Assembly: GCA_017434025.1 (NCBI GenBank)
Contig: JAFRGC010000042.1
Location: 31,469 to 95,468, forward strand
DNA from: Mogibacterium sp.
GTDB taxonomy: Bacteria > Bacillota > Clostridia > Peptostreptococcales > Anaerovoracaceae
Direction of reading: 5' to 3'
DNA length: 64,000 nt
Shown here: positions 1 through 8,730 of the stretch, one piece after another
Numbering within the stretch: position 1 is the first letter of the stretch
Layout of the letters: each line of letters opens with the position of its first letter
Position numbers and translations under genes: made by a program
The notes under the pieces: generated by a model
The model's database searches: none
Told to the model about the DNA's origin: nothing
What the model saw: the letters and a program-made list of their open reading frames with translations, nothing else

Positions 1-1
1 C

Positions 2-808
2 GAGAGAGGTCTTCTGACTAATGTATTCGAGCCTGGAAGATATGTCAGCTATCATGCGTTTGGCGACACTTCGTTTTTCAGCAGAACTCATCAGGAAGCA
101 GTCAAAGCTCTGTGCGCCGGCGATCCGAAAGATGACCGGCTCTTCCTCCATGATGAGAAATGGGAGCATCATCCGAAGATCATCCGCGATGCAGACAGGA
201 TCATCATCTGTGAGGATGACGATAAGAGCTGTCTGGAGATCTATCAGGAGCTCTGCAGATGGTTTCCGACCGGAGCGATGATCCATGTGAGACTGGATCA
301 GGAATCAGATATGGTCACAGGTTTCGGCAGCTACAGCACGATATTTACGCTGAGATCGTTCGCAAGAGACGACATCAACAGACTTGCGGTGACTCTGAAC
401 GATATATACAACGAAAGTTCCGGCAATGGAGCCGCCTGGAATGATCTGAGCGATCACCTCAAGCGCTCCAACATAGCCGCTGCCGACCACATGATCGTCA
501 AAGCGAGATTTATTCTCGGTGACGACAGCATCACTGAACTTACAGAAGAGAACTGCCGCAGAGCTTACGAGGCGTTCTGCAACGCCGAACCGGAGCTGAG
601 AGACGCGTGCCGGGAGATGGAGCACAGGCGCTGGGTAAGATTCCACCAGATGTATAACTGGGTATATTCAGAGAAGAGGGATAACAGCCTGCGCAGGCAC
701 CCGCTTATGCTGCCTTACGCAGAGCTCAGTGAAGAGGATAAAGAGAAAGACGCGTATGCATGGGAGATGTTCTCGGCAGTCGCAGCCAGAACAGCAGCTG
801 AACAGTAA
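2..808 (+). CDS. RyR-domain protein, 5' end cut by window edge
   Basis: The frame is open from base 2 to the stop, giving 268 visible residues with no convincing start, so the N-terminus lies outside the window. The last ~65 residues match the bacterial ryanodine-receptor (RyR) repeat: an EHRRW helix, a W-V-Y turn, RRHPLMLPY, then a Leu-Ser-Glu-Glu-Asp-Lys-Glu-Lys-Asp stretch. The part before it (DADRIIICEDDD and the following ~60 residues) reads like the end of a Rossmann-type TrkA-N domain; that is an inference. RyR domains in bacteria are thought to bind nucleotide-derived ligands and are found beside TIR proteins. The two TIR genes follow 30 bp downstream on the same strand, so co-transcription is likely. 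An ATG at 278 exists but would cut the Rossmann-like part in half. Confidence 0.75.
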   Translation, partial: ERGLLTNVFEPGRYVSYHAFGDTSFFSRTHQEAVKALCAGDPKDDRLFLHDEKWEHHPKIIRDADRIIICEDDDKSCLEIYQELCRWFPTGAMIHVRLDQESDMVTGFGSYSTIFTLRSFARDDINRLAVTLNDIYNESSGNGAAWNDLSDHLKRSNIAAADHMIVKARFILGDDSITELTEENCRRAYEAFCNAEPELRDACREMEHRRWVRFHQMYNWVYSEKRDNSLRRHPLMLPYAELSEEDKEKDAYAWEMFSAVAARTAAEQ

Positions 809-838
809 TCAGCGCGCAGAAAGAAGAGAGATCAGGGG

Positions 839-1681
839 ATGAAGGACTACGATATCGTCATTCTGGCTGTAGCCGGTGACGCATCAGTCGCGAATAGTCT
901 TGCTGACAGCATTCGCAGGTACAGGCTTCCGTCCGGCACAGTACTGCCTGACAGAAGTCTGAATTACAGGCGGATCTATGTTGACGTGGCCGGCAGACCG
1001 ATGGATGATGAGGCGCGCGCTGTACTGGACAACAGCCGATACATGGCGGTCCTCTGCTCCCCGGAGACCAGGACAGATCCGTTCGTCCTGGAGCGACTTG
1101 ATTATTTCCGCAAGATAGGAAAAGACGATAATATCATTGCAGTCATAGTCCGGGGAGAGCCAGCAGACTCTTTCCCGGAGTCTTTTATTGAAAAGAAGCT
1201 CGTCCGCAAGATCCTTCCTGACATGACGGTGATCGAGCGTATTGAGACGATAGAGCCTGTCGCCTCAGATCTGCGCGCGGATACACCGGCTAGGTGGAAA
1301 GAAGTGCTGAGCTATGAGACGGTAAGGATCATCGCTTCCGTCCTGGGGCTCCATCCTGATGACCTCGAACAGCGCCACCGCATGAGGCGCCGCAGAACAG
1401 CCGCTTTGTTCGTTTCAGTCATTGCCGGCATCAGTCTTGCCGCAGCAGGGATCTTCGCTTATCTGGGGCATGTTGCAAGGACCGAGGGTGAGATAGCTGA
1501 TCAGCAGGCAGAACTGTGCGTGGAGATCGCGGAACGAACGATCAATGAATTGCCTGCCGCTTTCGCTGATGAACCGCAGGCGCTTGAATATATAGATGAA
1601 GCGATCGCGAATGCCGAGAACGCGCTCAGAGAGCTCGGACTCGATGCAAGAACAGGTGACCAGCCTGTAACGGGAGGCTAG
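839..1681 (+). CDS. Degenerate TIR-domain membrane protein
   Basis: 280 residues. Residues ~1-165 align without gaps over long stretches to the TIR domain of the next gene (YDIV start strand, RRYRLPS, a CS strand end, and a SFPES segment). One membrane helix lies at ~185-208 behind a basic HRMRRRR stretch, followed by ~70 residues predicted outside or as a short helix. At the position of the usual TIR catalytic glutamate (E91 of the neighbour) this protein has Arg86, and the preceding Trp is Phe. It is therefore probably not an NAD hydrolase but a scaffold or partner for the intact TIR protein. The ATG follows an AGGGG-type ribosome site, and the stop is 2 bp before the next start, so the two are translationally linked. 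Confidence 0.7.
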   Translation: MKDYDIVILAVAGDASVANSLADSIRRYRLPSGTVLPDRSLNYRRIYVDVAGRPMDDEARAVLDNSRYMAVLCSPETRTDPFVLERLDYFRKIGKDDNIIAVIVRGEPADSFPESFIEKKLVRKILPDMTVIERIETIEPVASDLRADTPARWKEVLSYETVRIIASVLGLHPDDLEQRHRMRRRRTAALFVSVIAGISLAAAGIFAYLGHVARTEGEIADQQAELCVEIAERTINELPAAFADEPQALEYIDEAIANAENALRELGLDARTGDQPVTGG

Positions 1682-1683
1682 AC

Positions 1684-3741
1684 ATGTTTGATTATGATGT
1701 GTTCTTCAGCTACCGTCACAGGACGCTGGACAGTGAAATAACGCAGAAACTATTCAACCTCGTGGAGAACTACCGCCTCCCGTCATCTTTGCGTGCACAA
1801 GGGATGCATGGAGTGAGACGCGCCTTCAGAGATACTGAGGAGCTGGCAGTCAGCAGGATACTGACCGACACTATTGACAAAGCACTTCATTCGACTGACT
1901 GTCTCGTTGTGGTCTGCTCTACTGACACTCCTTCGTCTGAATGGGTCGACCGCGAAGTCGCGACATTCATCGAGATCGGGCGGGCGGACAAGGTTTTTCC
2001 GGTGCTGATAACAGGTGATCCTGAGACCTCTTTCCCGGATTCGATGAAACTGATCCCGGACATCATGGACCGGTTGATCGATATTCGCGTCAAGGGAAAC
2101 GATGTGCGGAAGATCATGGAGCTCGCCAGGACGGAAATGCTCAAGGTGATCGCAAATGTCGCCGGCTGCACCGAAGACGAACTGGAGAGAGAACATCATA
2201 TTGAACAGAACAAACGGATCATCAGGCGCGCTGTCATTGCTGCGGCTGCGTCGGTACTGATCGGAGCAGTGGCACTCAGTCTCATGATCCGGGCACAGAG
2301 CTACAGAGCTGAGGCAGAGAAGAGAGAGGCTGCTTCCATGCAGATCCTCAACGAACTCACTTACGGTCTGCCGGACAAACTTGCGGAAATACCGGGTGCC
2401 TACAGCCGGATCAAAGATATCCTGCACAGCAATACCGAGGATATCAATAAGATCCTGAGACTGACGAAGAATAAAGAAGCCGGTGAGTATGCAGCGGCAG
2501 TCAACTACGAGAAGCTGGCGACTGCAGAAAGCGTACTGGGAATGTATTCCGATGCGCTGGGATCTGAGGATACTGCAATATCACTCTTCGAGGGACTGGC
2601 GGGGAGCGGCTATGAACAGGGTGCTGTCGGCGCTGCTTCCGGCTATAATAACCGCGCTGTGATCCTCGATACAGCCGGTCGTTACGAAGAAGCCGGAGCT
2701 GATTACGATAAAGCGATCAGTCTGCAGGAAGCGCTGGAGCCTGGCGACAGTCTTGTGCTGGCAAGGATGCTCTTCAATTCCGGCGGCAACGCGATCAATC
2801 GGGGCGATGGTGATCTTGCCGCAGAGCGGTTCGAGCAGAGTCTGGAACTGCTGGAAGGCATGCCGAAGAGCGCAGACGTTCTGGATGCGCTCAGCACCGT
2901 AAAATACGATTATGGCATCCTGCTGTACCGGTCCGGACTGTATGATGACGCAGCTGCGATGCTGACCGATGCCTGCAGCGATCTTACGGACCTCATCGCG
3001 CTCAACGATTCTCTGCAGAGCCGGGGCAACTATGTCAAAGCAGCATCAGTACTGGCGGCTTGTCTGACAGATTCCGGCAAATATGACCAGGCAGATCAGT
3101 ACTATGAAGAGGCGATCAAGGCTGCGGAAGTCCTGGCTCAGGATCAGGAGAATACAGCATATCAGCAGATCCTTGCAGAGTTGTATAACAACAGAGGTCT
3201 CAGCCAGAATATCCGGGGCGATTATAAAGCGGCAGACGAGTATTACGTACAAGCCGCCGAAATATACGGAAATATATATCAGAAGACCGGTACGGATGCG
3301 GACAGAGCGGCGTATGCTGTCAGTCTGCTCAACACGGGGGAGAATGCCTTCAAGGCACAGGATCAGGAACGGTCAGTGGAATACTTCGAACTGGGGCTTG
3401 AGGAATACCGTCAGGCGTCCGAATCGCTCGGAACTTACGACAAAGCACAGTATCTCACATGGCGTTCCTATTACGAACTGATACATCAGAGAGATTTCGG
3501 CACTGCGTTCATGTCGGCGACAGCGGCATACTTGCTGCAGCCGGACAATACTCTGGTCAAAATGAATTTTGCATATGCATGCCTGTACACGGGTGAGAAT
3601 GAGACTGCGGAGGAGCTGCTGTCGGAGATCGCCGCGTCGGGACTTGGTGAAGCTGAGACGATCCGGCGTGACATACAGGCGCAGAAGAGCGCCGGTCTTA
3701 TCAATGAGGAACAGGACGTGATCCTTGACATGATCGGATAG
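1684..3741 (+). CDS. TIR-domain protein with membrane helix and TPR-like repeats
   Basis: 685 residues. Residues 1-~150 form a TIR domain: opening strand YDVFFSYRH, BB-loop-like RRAFRDTEE, and SSEWVDREVATF carrying the candidate catalytic Glu91. A membrane helix at ~180-202 follows a basic patch. Residues ~230-680 are helical repeats with the TPR pattern (repeated A-x-x-Y-x-x-A and G-x-Y-x-x-A units such as GRYEEAGADYDKAI and GKYDQADQYYEEAI). TIR domains of this type cleave NAD or make ADP-ribose-type signals in bacterial immunity; the repeats probably sense or bind a partner. It sits at the centre of the RyR-TIR-TIR cluster. Its full length and conserved motifs suggest it is functional. Whether it is a defence gene or a host-interaction factor cannot be told from sequence. 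Confidence 0.82.
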   Translation: MFDYDVFFSYRHRTLDSEITQKLFNLVENYRLPSSLRAQGMHGVRRAFRDTEELAVSRILTDTIDKALHSTDCLVVVCSTDTPSSEWVDREVATFIEIGRADKVFPVLITGDPETSFPDSMKLIPDIMDRLIDIRVKGNDVRKIMELARTEMLKVIANVAGCTEDELEREHHIEQNKRIIRRAVIAAAASVLIGAVALSLMIRAQSYRAEAEKREAASMQILNELTYGLPDKLAEIPGAYSRIKDILHSNTEDINKILRLTKNKEAGEYAAAVNYEKLATAESVLGMYSDALGSEDTAISLFEGLAGSGYEQGAVGAASGYNNRAVILDTAGRYEEAGADYDKAISLQEALEPGDSLVLARMLFNSGGNAINRGDGDLAAERFEQSLELLEGMPKSADVLDALSTVKYDYGILLYRSGLYDDAAAMLTDACSDLTDLIALNDSLQSRGNYVKAASVLAACLTDSGKYDQADQYYEEAIKAAEVLAQDQENTAYQQILAELYNNRGLSQNIRGDYKAADEYYVQAAEIYGNIYQKTGTDADRAAYAVSLLNTGENAFKAQDQERSVEYFELGLEEYRQASESLGTYDKAQYLTWRSYYELIHQRDFGTAFMSATAAYLLQPDNTLVKMNFAYACLYTGENETAEELLSEIAASGLGEAETIRRDIQAQKSAGLINEEQDVILDMIG

Positions 3742-3786
3742 AAGATCGATATCGAAGCAGTTGGCAGACAGAAAGGAGAGGGGAGG

Positions 3787-4455
3787 ATGTTTGTATTCTG
3801 GGGAGACGGATCTCAGACTGCGATGGATCTGGTGAACAGCATCGTCGTGCGCAGCACTGAGAACTTCAATTGGACATTTATTTTCATTCTGGCGGTAGTA
3901 TTCTATGTATACTGGTCAGAGATACAGAAGAAGAACTTTGAGGTCATATACGCCGGCCTGGCACTGTACGGAGTCCACTGGCTGTATGAGATCGGCAATG
4001 CGATCATAGGGCATGTGACCGGTTATCCGCTATGGTCGGTCAGCAATGAATCGACGACTTTCATCCTGTTGATTGGAGTGTGCTGGGAACTGTCGATGAT
4101 GTTCTCTCTGGCCGGTATCATTTCATTCAAGATGCTGCCGGATGACCGGAATACCAGATATTTCGCGAAGGACGGCAAAGGCGGGATCAGCTGCAAGTTC
4201 GCCGGAGCTCTCAGCATGGCGCTGCTGTTCGCTTTGTTCGAATCATTCCTGGCCGGTACATCCAATCACTCATTCATCTGGGTGTACAAATGGTGGGGCG
4301 TGCTGCCGGTATTCATCACAACGTACATACCGTTCTTCCTGGCATCCAACTATGTGCCTGACATGGCACCTGCAAAGAGGAAGAGGTTCCTGATCACAGT
4401 GTGGGGCGCAGTCGCGGTGCTGCTCATCGTGCTGATACCGCTGGGTGTGATCTGA
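3787..4455 (+). CDS. Six-helix integral membrane protein, unknown function
   Basis: 222 residues with six hydrophobic helices at about 27-47, 53-78, 92-113, 136-155, 165-187 and 199-220. No catalytic motif is recognised. Many aromatic residues (Trp and Tyr) lie in the helices, and a polar loop rich in Asp/Arg/Lys lies between helices 3 and 4. The ATG is preceded by a strong AAAGGAGAGGGGAGG site. It starts 45 bp after the TIR/TPR gene on the same strand with no terminator between, so it may be the membrane output of that cluster, but it could also be an unrelated gene. I do not recognise the family. Confidence 0.6.
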   Translation: MFVFWGDGSQTAMDLVNSIVVRSTENFNWTFIFILAVVFYVYWSEIQKKNFEVIYAGLALYGVHWLYEIGNAIIGHVTGYPLWSVSNESTTFILLIGVCWELSMMFSLAGIISFKMLPDDRNTRYFAKDGKGGISCKFAGALSMALLFALFESFLAGTSNHSFIWVYKWWGVLPVFITTYIPFFLASNYVPDMAPAKRKRFLITVWGAVAVLLIVLIPLGVI

Positions 4456-4515
4456 AAGACAGAAAATAACGCAAACCAGGATTATCAGTCAAAGTAATAT
4501 GGAAAGGTAATTATA

Positions 4516-4956
4516 ATGGCATATCACGTTTCACAGGAAAGAATGGAAGAACTTGTATGGGGGGAGCTCAATACAAGAGGAGAGAAAGGCGGAGAGATCT
4601 GCTCCATGCTCACTCTTGAATTTGTCAGCTGCGATGTTGAAGAAGGTGAGCTGGTTCTCCGCCATACAGTGCCACAGTCTGCTGCTAACCCTAATGGCAA
4701 TCTCCACGGGGGAATCATTGCCTGGCTGCTGGACTCGACGATGGGTATGCTGAGCAGATGTTATACAGGGTATGAGATGACTGTGACAATGGATATACAT
4801 GTCAGTTTCCTCAGAGCGATACATATCGGAGATGAGATGATACTGAAAGGGCATATCAATCATTCCGGCAGACAGACCGTGAATGTATGCGCAGAAGCGT
4901 ATGTGAACGGAAAGAAATGCGCAACAGCTGATTCTATATTCTTCAGAACAAAATAA
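4516..4956 (+). CDS. PaaI-type hotdog-fold thioesterase
   Basis: 146 residues, the usual size of PaaI/YdiI-type acyl-CoA thioesterases. The core motif NPNGNLHGGIIAWLLDSTMG matches the hotdog signature (G-x-x-H-G-G followed by the long helix with a catalytic Asp/Glu/Ser region), and the later strands TVTMDIHVSFLRAI and GRQTVNVCAEAY fit the fold. It would hydrolyse an acyl-CoA in the cytoplasm; the substrate cannot be told. The ATG is preceded by GGAAAGG. The next gene, an alpha/beta hydrolase, starts 50 bp downstream on the same strand. Confidence 0.85.
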   Translation: MAYHVSQERMEELVWGELNTRGEKGGEICSMLTLEFVSCDVEEGELVLRHTVPQSAANPNGNLHGGIIAWLLDSTMGMLSRCYTGYEMTVTMDIHVSFLRAIHIGDEMILKGHINHSGRQTVNVCAEAYVNGKKCATADSIFFRTK

Positions 4957-5006
4957 ATCAAAATTGCCGGAATACTGGATATGATCCATGACAGGGAGGA
5001 AGAATC

Positions 5007-5939
5007 ATGAGAAGAGAGAATGTGACAGTGGGCTTGGGCACAGAGTTCCCGCTGAACGGAATGCTTACGCTGCCGGATAATGTGGATGTCACCAGACCTG
5101 TTCCTGCTGTCGTCATGGTGCATGGCTCCGGGTCAAGCAATATGGATGAGAAGGTCATGAAGCTGACACCGTTCAAAGATCTGGCGGATGGCCTTGCGCA
5201 GCACGGGATCGCTTCACTGCGTTATGATAAGCGTACATTTGCTCACGCGCGCAAAATGGTCAGGATGGACATGTCCGGGATGACCGTCAGGGAAGAAACG
5301 ATCGATGATGCGATCATGGCGCTGGATATATTAAGGAAGGATCCGAGGATCGACAGCGACCGTTTATTCATCCTCGGACACAGTATGGGAGCAATGCTCG
5401 CCCCGAGGATAGATGCAGAGGGCGGCAATGTCAGAGGCCTCATCATGATGGCCGGGACTCCATACCGGCTGGAAGATATCGTTGTCAGACAGCTGAATCA
5501 GGCAGGAGGCAAGGGCCTCCTCAAATGGGTCGTAGGACTGGAATCCAGAATATACTCCGGGAAGTTCGACAGGCTGTATGAGATGACCGATGAAGAGGCG
5601 AAGAAGACGAAGTTCGCAGGGACCGTATATCTGTACTACTTCAAGGAGATGGGACAGAAGACAGCCACCGATTATCTTCTGGAAAGCGACAAACCGGCTC
5701 TGATCATGCAGGGCGGAAGGGACTTCCAGGTGCTTGCTGAGGTTGACTTCGCCGGTTTCAAAGAACAGCTGAAGGACCGTGACAAGATCACATATAAATT
5801 ATATCCGGATCTGAATCATATCTTCGTTCCGGCTCTGTACGACGATATCCTCAAAGCTTCGAAGGAATACAGTACCGAGCGGCATATCGGTGAAGATGTG
5901 ATCGGCGATATTGCAGCATTCATTGAGGATAATAAATAG
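5007..5939 (+). CDS. Alpha/beta hydrolase (dienelactone-hydrolase/S9-like)
   Basis: 310 residues. VVMVHGSGSSNMDE is the oxyanion-hole strand, GHSMGA at ~124-129 is the nucleophile elbow (Ser126), GGRDFQV near 240 gives the acid and LNHIF near 270 the histidine. The fold resembles bacterial hydrolases of the dienelactone-hydrolase or prolyl-oligopeptidase-like group that act on small esters. There is no signal peptide, so it is cytoplasmic. The start is supported by GGGAGGAAG 6-7 bp upstream. The neighbours are a thioesterase and a carboxylate symporter, so small acid or ester metabolism is plausible but unproven. Confidence 0.85.
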   Translation: MRRENVTVGLGTEFPLNGMLTLPDNVDVTRPVPAVVMVHGSGSSNMDEKVMKLTPFKDLADGLAQHGIASLRYDKRTFAHARKMVRMDMSGMTVREETIDDAIMALDILRKDPRIDSDRLFILGHSMGAMLAPRIDAEGGNVRGLIMMAGTPYRLEDIVVRQLNQAGGKGLLKWVVGLESRIYSGKFDRLYEMTDEEAKKTKFAGTVYLYYFKEMGQKTATDYLLESDKPALIMQGGRDFQVLAEVDFAGFKEQLKDRDKITYKLYPDLNHIFVPALYDDILKASKEYSTERHIGEDVIGDIAAFIEDNK

Positions 5940-5962
5940 CAGCATTTAACAGGGATTCGTTG

Positions 5963-7189
5963 ATGAGAAATTTGATGCGCAAAGAGAATCTGTTCATCAG
6001 GATCGCGATTGGCTTCGTGCTGGGTATTGCGATCGGTTTTGCTGCGCCTGGATTCGCTCACAGCATCAAATTCCTGGGAGATATCTATCTCAATCTGATC
6101 AAACTGATGGTCATACCGATCCTCTTCTGCGCAGTCGCGGGAGGCATCGTCAATTCGGCTGACTCTATCTCGCTCAGGAGGGTCACAGTCAAAACGATTC
6201 TGCTCTATGTAGTGATGTTCCTGTTCTCGTTCATAGTCTCGTTCGCTGTGGCGATGCTGATCCGTCCGGGGCGGGGGATCCTGTTCGAGAACCGGCCGAT
6301 GTTCAACGGCGAAGTTTCCGGCCCATTGAGTTTTGCCGAGATCGTCAGCCGACTGGTACCGGATAATGCTTTCCGCGCACTTCTGGACAACTCGATACTC
6401 CCGACCATTATCTTCACAGTCATCATTGCGTTCGCGATCATTGGCGCGGGTGAGAAGGGCAGAGTATTTAAAGAACTGCTGAACAGCATGACCGCGGTGA
6501 CCTTCAGCGTGCTGTCCATGATCATGGAAACCTCTCCTGTGGGAGTCATGGCGCTGATGGCATACTCTATCGCGGAGTACGGTTCCGGCATATTCATGGC
6601 CATAGGCAAGTATATTCTCTGCTGCTGGCTGGCATGCATCGCTGTATTCCTGATCGTATTCCTGATACCGGTCAAAGCATATACGGGGATCGACACCGGA
6701 CGGTTCCTGTCAGCATGCGGCAAAGTTGCTCTGATGACGATGTCAACGACAAGCTCAGCAGCGACCCTGCCGACAACGATCCGCGTGAGCGTGGAAGAAC
6801 TGGGTGCGCCTGAATCGATCAGTTCGTTCACACTTCCGCTCGGATGCACGATCAATATGTGCGGTGGAGCATGCTCGTTCTGCTGTCTGTCGCTGTTCGT
6901 GGCGGATTTCTACTCACTGGATCTCCCGCTGACCCAGCTGGCAGCCATGGCAGTCGTTGCTACTGTCCTTAATATGGCTGCTCCGGGTATCCCGGGAGGC
7001 GGCATCGTTCTGATGACTTCATATCTGACGATATTCGGACTGCCGATCGACCTGATCGGACCGATCGCTGCCTTCTACCGTCTTCTGGATATGGCATTCA
7101 CTACTATAAATGTAGAAGGCGATGTAGCAGCCAATCTGATCATCTCCAGATCGGAGGGGATGTGGAACCCGGAAACGCAGGGAAGATGA
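5963..7189 (+). CDS. Dicarboxylate/amino acid:cation symporter (SDF/DAACS family)
   Basis: 408 residues, typical for GltP/DctA-type sodium or proton symporters. The family marks are present: a serine-rich reentrant segment (MSTTSSAATLPTT near 260), the PLGCTINMCGGA stretch that corresponds to the NMDGT-type helix, and a C-terminal AAPGIPGGG hairpin followed by DMAFTTINVEGD for substrate and cation binding. About eight membrane helices are seen. The NMDGT motif is changed to NMCGG, as in some divergent family members, so the substrate (glutamate, aspartate, serine or a dicarboxylate) is uncertain. I chose the ATG at 5963 over a TTG one codon earlier. A terminator follows. Confidence 0.9.
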   Translation: MRNLMRKENLFIRIAIGFVLGIAIGFAAPGFAHSIKFLGDIYLNLIKLMVIPILFCAVAGGIVNSADSISLRRVTVKTILLYVVMFLFSFIVSFAVAMLIRPGRGILFENRPMFNGEVSGPLSFAEIVSRLVPDNAFRALLDNSILPTIIFTVIIAFAIIGAGEKGRVFKELLNSMTAVTFSVLSMIMETSPVGVMALMAYSIAEYGSGIFMAIGKYILCCWLACIAVFLIVFLIPVKAYTGIDTGRFLSACGKVALMTMSTTSSAATLPTTIRVSVEELGAPESISSFTLPLGCTINMCGGACSFCCLSLFVADFYSLDLPLTQLAAMAVVATVLNMAAPGIPGGGIVLMTSYLTIFGLPIDLIGPIAAFYRLLDMAFTTINVEGDVAANLIISRSEGMWNPETQGR

Positions 7190-7217
7190 TCTGAATTTCC
7201 GAAAAAACCGTATAATT

Positions 7218-7262
7218 GCGCCGGAAATGTATAAAAATACATGCATCCGGTGCTTTTTATTT
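7218..7262 (+). terminator. Rho-independent terminator after the symporter
   Basis: GCGCCGGA pairs with TCCGGTGC, with an inner ATGTAT/ATACAT stem, and TTTTTATTT follows directly. It separates the symporter from the arginine operon. Confidence 0.8.
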
Positions 7263-7279
7263 CCAAAAAATGCATAAAC

Positions 7280-7297
7280 AATGAATAAATATGCGTA
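7280..7297 (+). promoter_or_regulatory. Candidate ARG box (ArgR/AhrC operator) upstream of argG
   Basis: AATGAATAAATATGCGTA matches the Bacillus ARG box (CATGAATAAAAATGCAAT, recalled from the literature) at about 13-14 of 18 positions. It lies 27 bp before the -35 of the argG promoter, where an arginine-responsive repressor/activator could act. More AT-rich half-site-like sequence flanks it. Confidence 0.5.
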
Positions 7298-7323
7298 TTA
7301 ATTTATAAACATAAGAATAATCG

Positions 7324-7352
7324 TTGACTTTGCCCATAGGGGTCTTTATAAT
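7324..7352 (+). promoter_or_regulatory. Sigma-70/SigA-type promoter for the argG operon
   Basis: TTGACT (7324-7329), a 17 bp spacer and a perfect TATAAT (7347-7352). It gives a leader of about 100 nt before the argG start. Confidence 0.82.
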
Positions 7353-7459
7353 GACAGCAATGAAAAAACATAGAAAAACAAAGTGATACATAGCCTGCAA
7401 AATGCTGATGATCCTGAAGCATGAAAGCAGGACTGAATACAGAAGAAAGGGAACCGGAA

Positions 7460-8680
7460 ATGGATAAGAAAGAGATCAAGAAAGTAGTATTGGCGTATTC
7501 GGGGGGACTCGATACTTCGATCATCATTCCATGGCTCAAAGAGAACTACAACGATCCTGAGATCATTGCAGTAGCCGGCAACGTAGGACAGGCCGATGAG
7601 CTGGATGGACTTGAAGAGAAGGCTCTCAAGACTGGCGCAAGCAAACTGATCATTGCGGATCTGGTCGATGAGATGGTCGAAGAAGTCATCATCCCTTCAC
7701 TCAAGATGGGAGCGAAATATGAGAAGTATCTGCTGGGTACAGCATTTGCCCGTCCTATCATAGGAAGAAAGCTTGCTCAGATAGCACTCGAAGAAGGAGC
7801 TGACGCAGTTTGCCACGGATGCACAGGCAAAGGAAACGATCAGGTAAGATTCGAGCTTGCCGTCAAGAGATGGGCTCCTGGAATGAAGGTGATCGCTCCA
7901 TGGAGAGAATGGGACATTAAGTCCAGAGACCAGGAAATCGATTACGCTGAGGCTCACAACGTACCTCTGAAGATATCGAGAGAGACCAACTACTCCAAGG
8001 ACAAGAACCTGTGGCACCTGAGCCATGAAGGACTTGATCTCGAAGATCCGTCAAACGAACCACAGTATGATAAAGAAGGCTTCCTCGAGATGGGCGTTTC
8101 GCCGTTCAAGGCACCGGATGAACCGACCTATATCACTCTCGGATTCGAGGCAGGTGCTCCGGTATCGTTCAACGGCGAGAAGATGAAAGCCAGCAAGATC
8201 ATCGAGAAGCTCAACGAAGTCGGCGGAGCGAATGGTATCGGTATCATCGATATCGTCGAGAACAGACTGATCGGAATGAAAGACCGCGGCGTGTACGAGA
8301 CACCTGGCGGAACGATCCTGTATTTTGCACATGAACAGCTCGAAATGCTGACAGTAGATAAAGAGACACAGCACCTGAAGCAGAAGCTGGCGGTAGACTA
8401 CGCAGATATGATCTACAACGGCAAGTGGTTCTCACCGCTGCAGGAAGCACTCACAGCCTTCGCCAATGCGTCCAACAAGAACGTAACAGGAGAAGTCAAG
8501 CTCAAACTCTACAAGGGCAATATCATCCCGGCCGGAACGACTTCACCATATTCACTCTATTCAGAGGAGCTCGCGTCATTCGGTGAAACAGATTACGATC
8601 AGGCTCAGGCGGCAGGATTCATCAATATCTGGGGACTGCCTACAACAGTACAGGCGATGCTCGAGAAGAGCATGAAATAA
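7460..8680 (+). CDS. argG: Argininosuccinate synthase
   Basis: 406 residues. It joins citrulline and aspartate using ATP to form argininosuccinate, the seventh step of arginine synthesis. The N-terminal PP-loop motif AYSGGLDTS is present, followed by the conserved [14 protein letters not shown] stretch that binds citrulline and aspartate, and the family's later motifs (e.g. [13 protein letters not shown]). I place the start at the ATG at 7460, preceded by AGAAAGG, rather than an upstream in-frame ATG at 7421 that adds 13 unconserved residues. It is the first gene of an operon with argH, an amino-acid ABC transporter and a dimethylargininase. Confidence 0.97.
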   Translation: MDKKEIKKVVLAYSGGLDTSIIIPWLKENYNDPEIIAVAGNVGQADELDGLEEKALKTGASKLIIADLVDEMVEEVIIPSLKMGAKYEKYLLGTAFARPIIGRKLAQIALEEGADAVCHGCTGKGNDQVRFELAVKRWAPGMKVIAPWREWDIKSRDQEIDYAEAHNVPLKISRETNYSKDKNLWHLSHEGLDLEDPSNEPQYDKEGFLEMGVSPFKAPDEPTYITLGFEAGAPVSFNGEKMKASKIIEKLNEVGGANGIGIIDIVENRLIGMKDRGVYETPGGTILYFAHEQLEMLTVDKETQHLKQKLAVDYADMIYNGKWFSPLQEALTAFANASNKNVTGEVKLKLYKGNIIPAGTTSPYSLYSEELASFGETDYDQAQAAGFINIWGLPTTVQAMLEKSMK

Positions 8681-8730
8681 CAGCCAAAAGGCTGACCACA
8701 GAACAAATAAGATAGTTAGAAGGACAGAAA

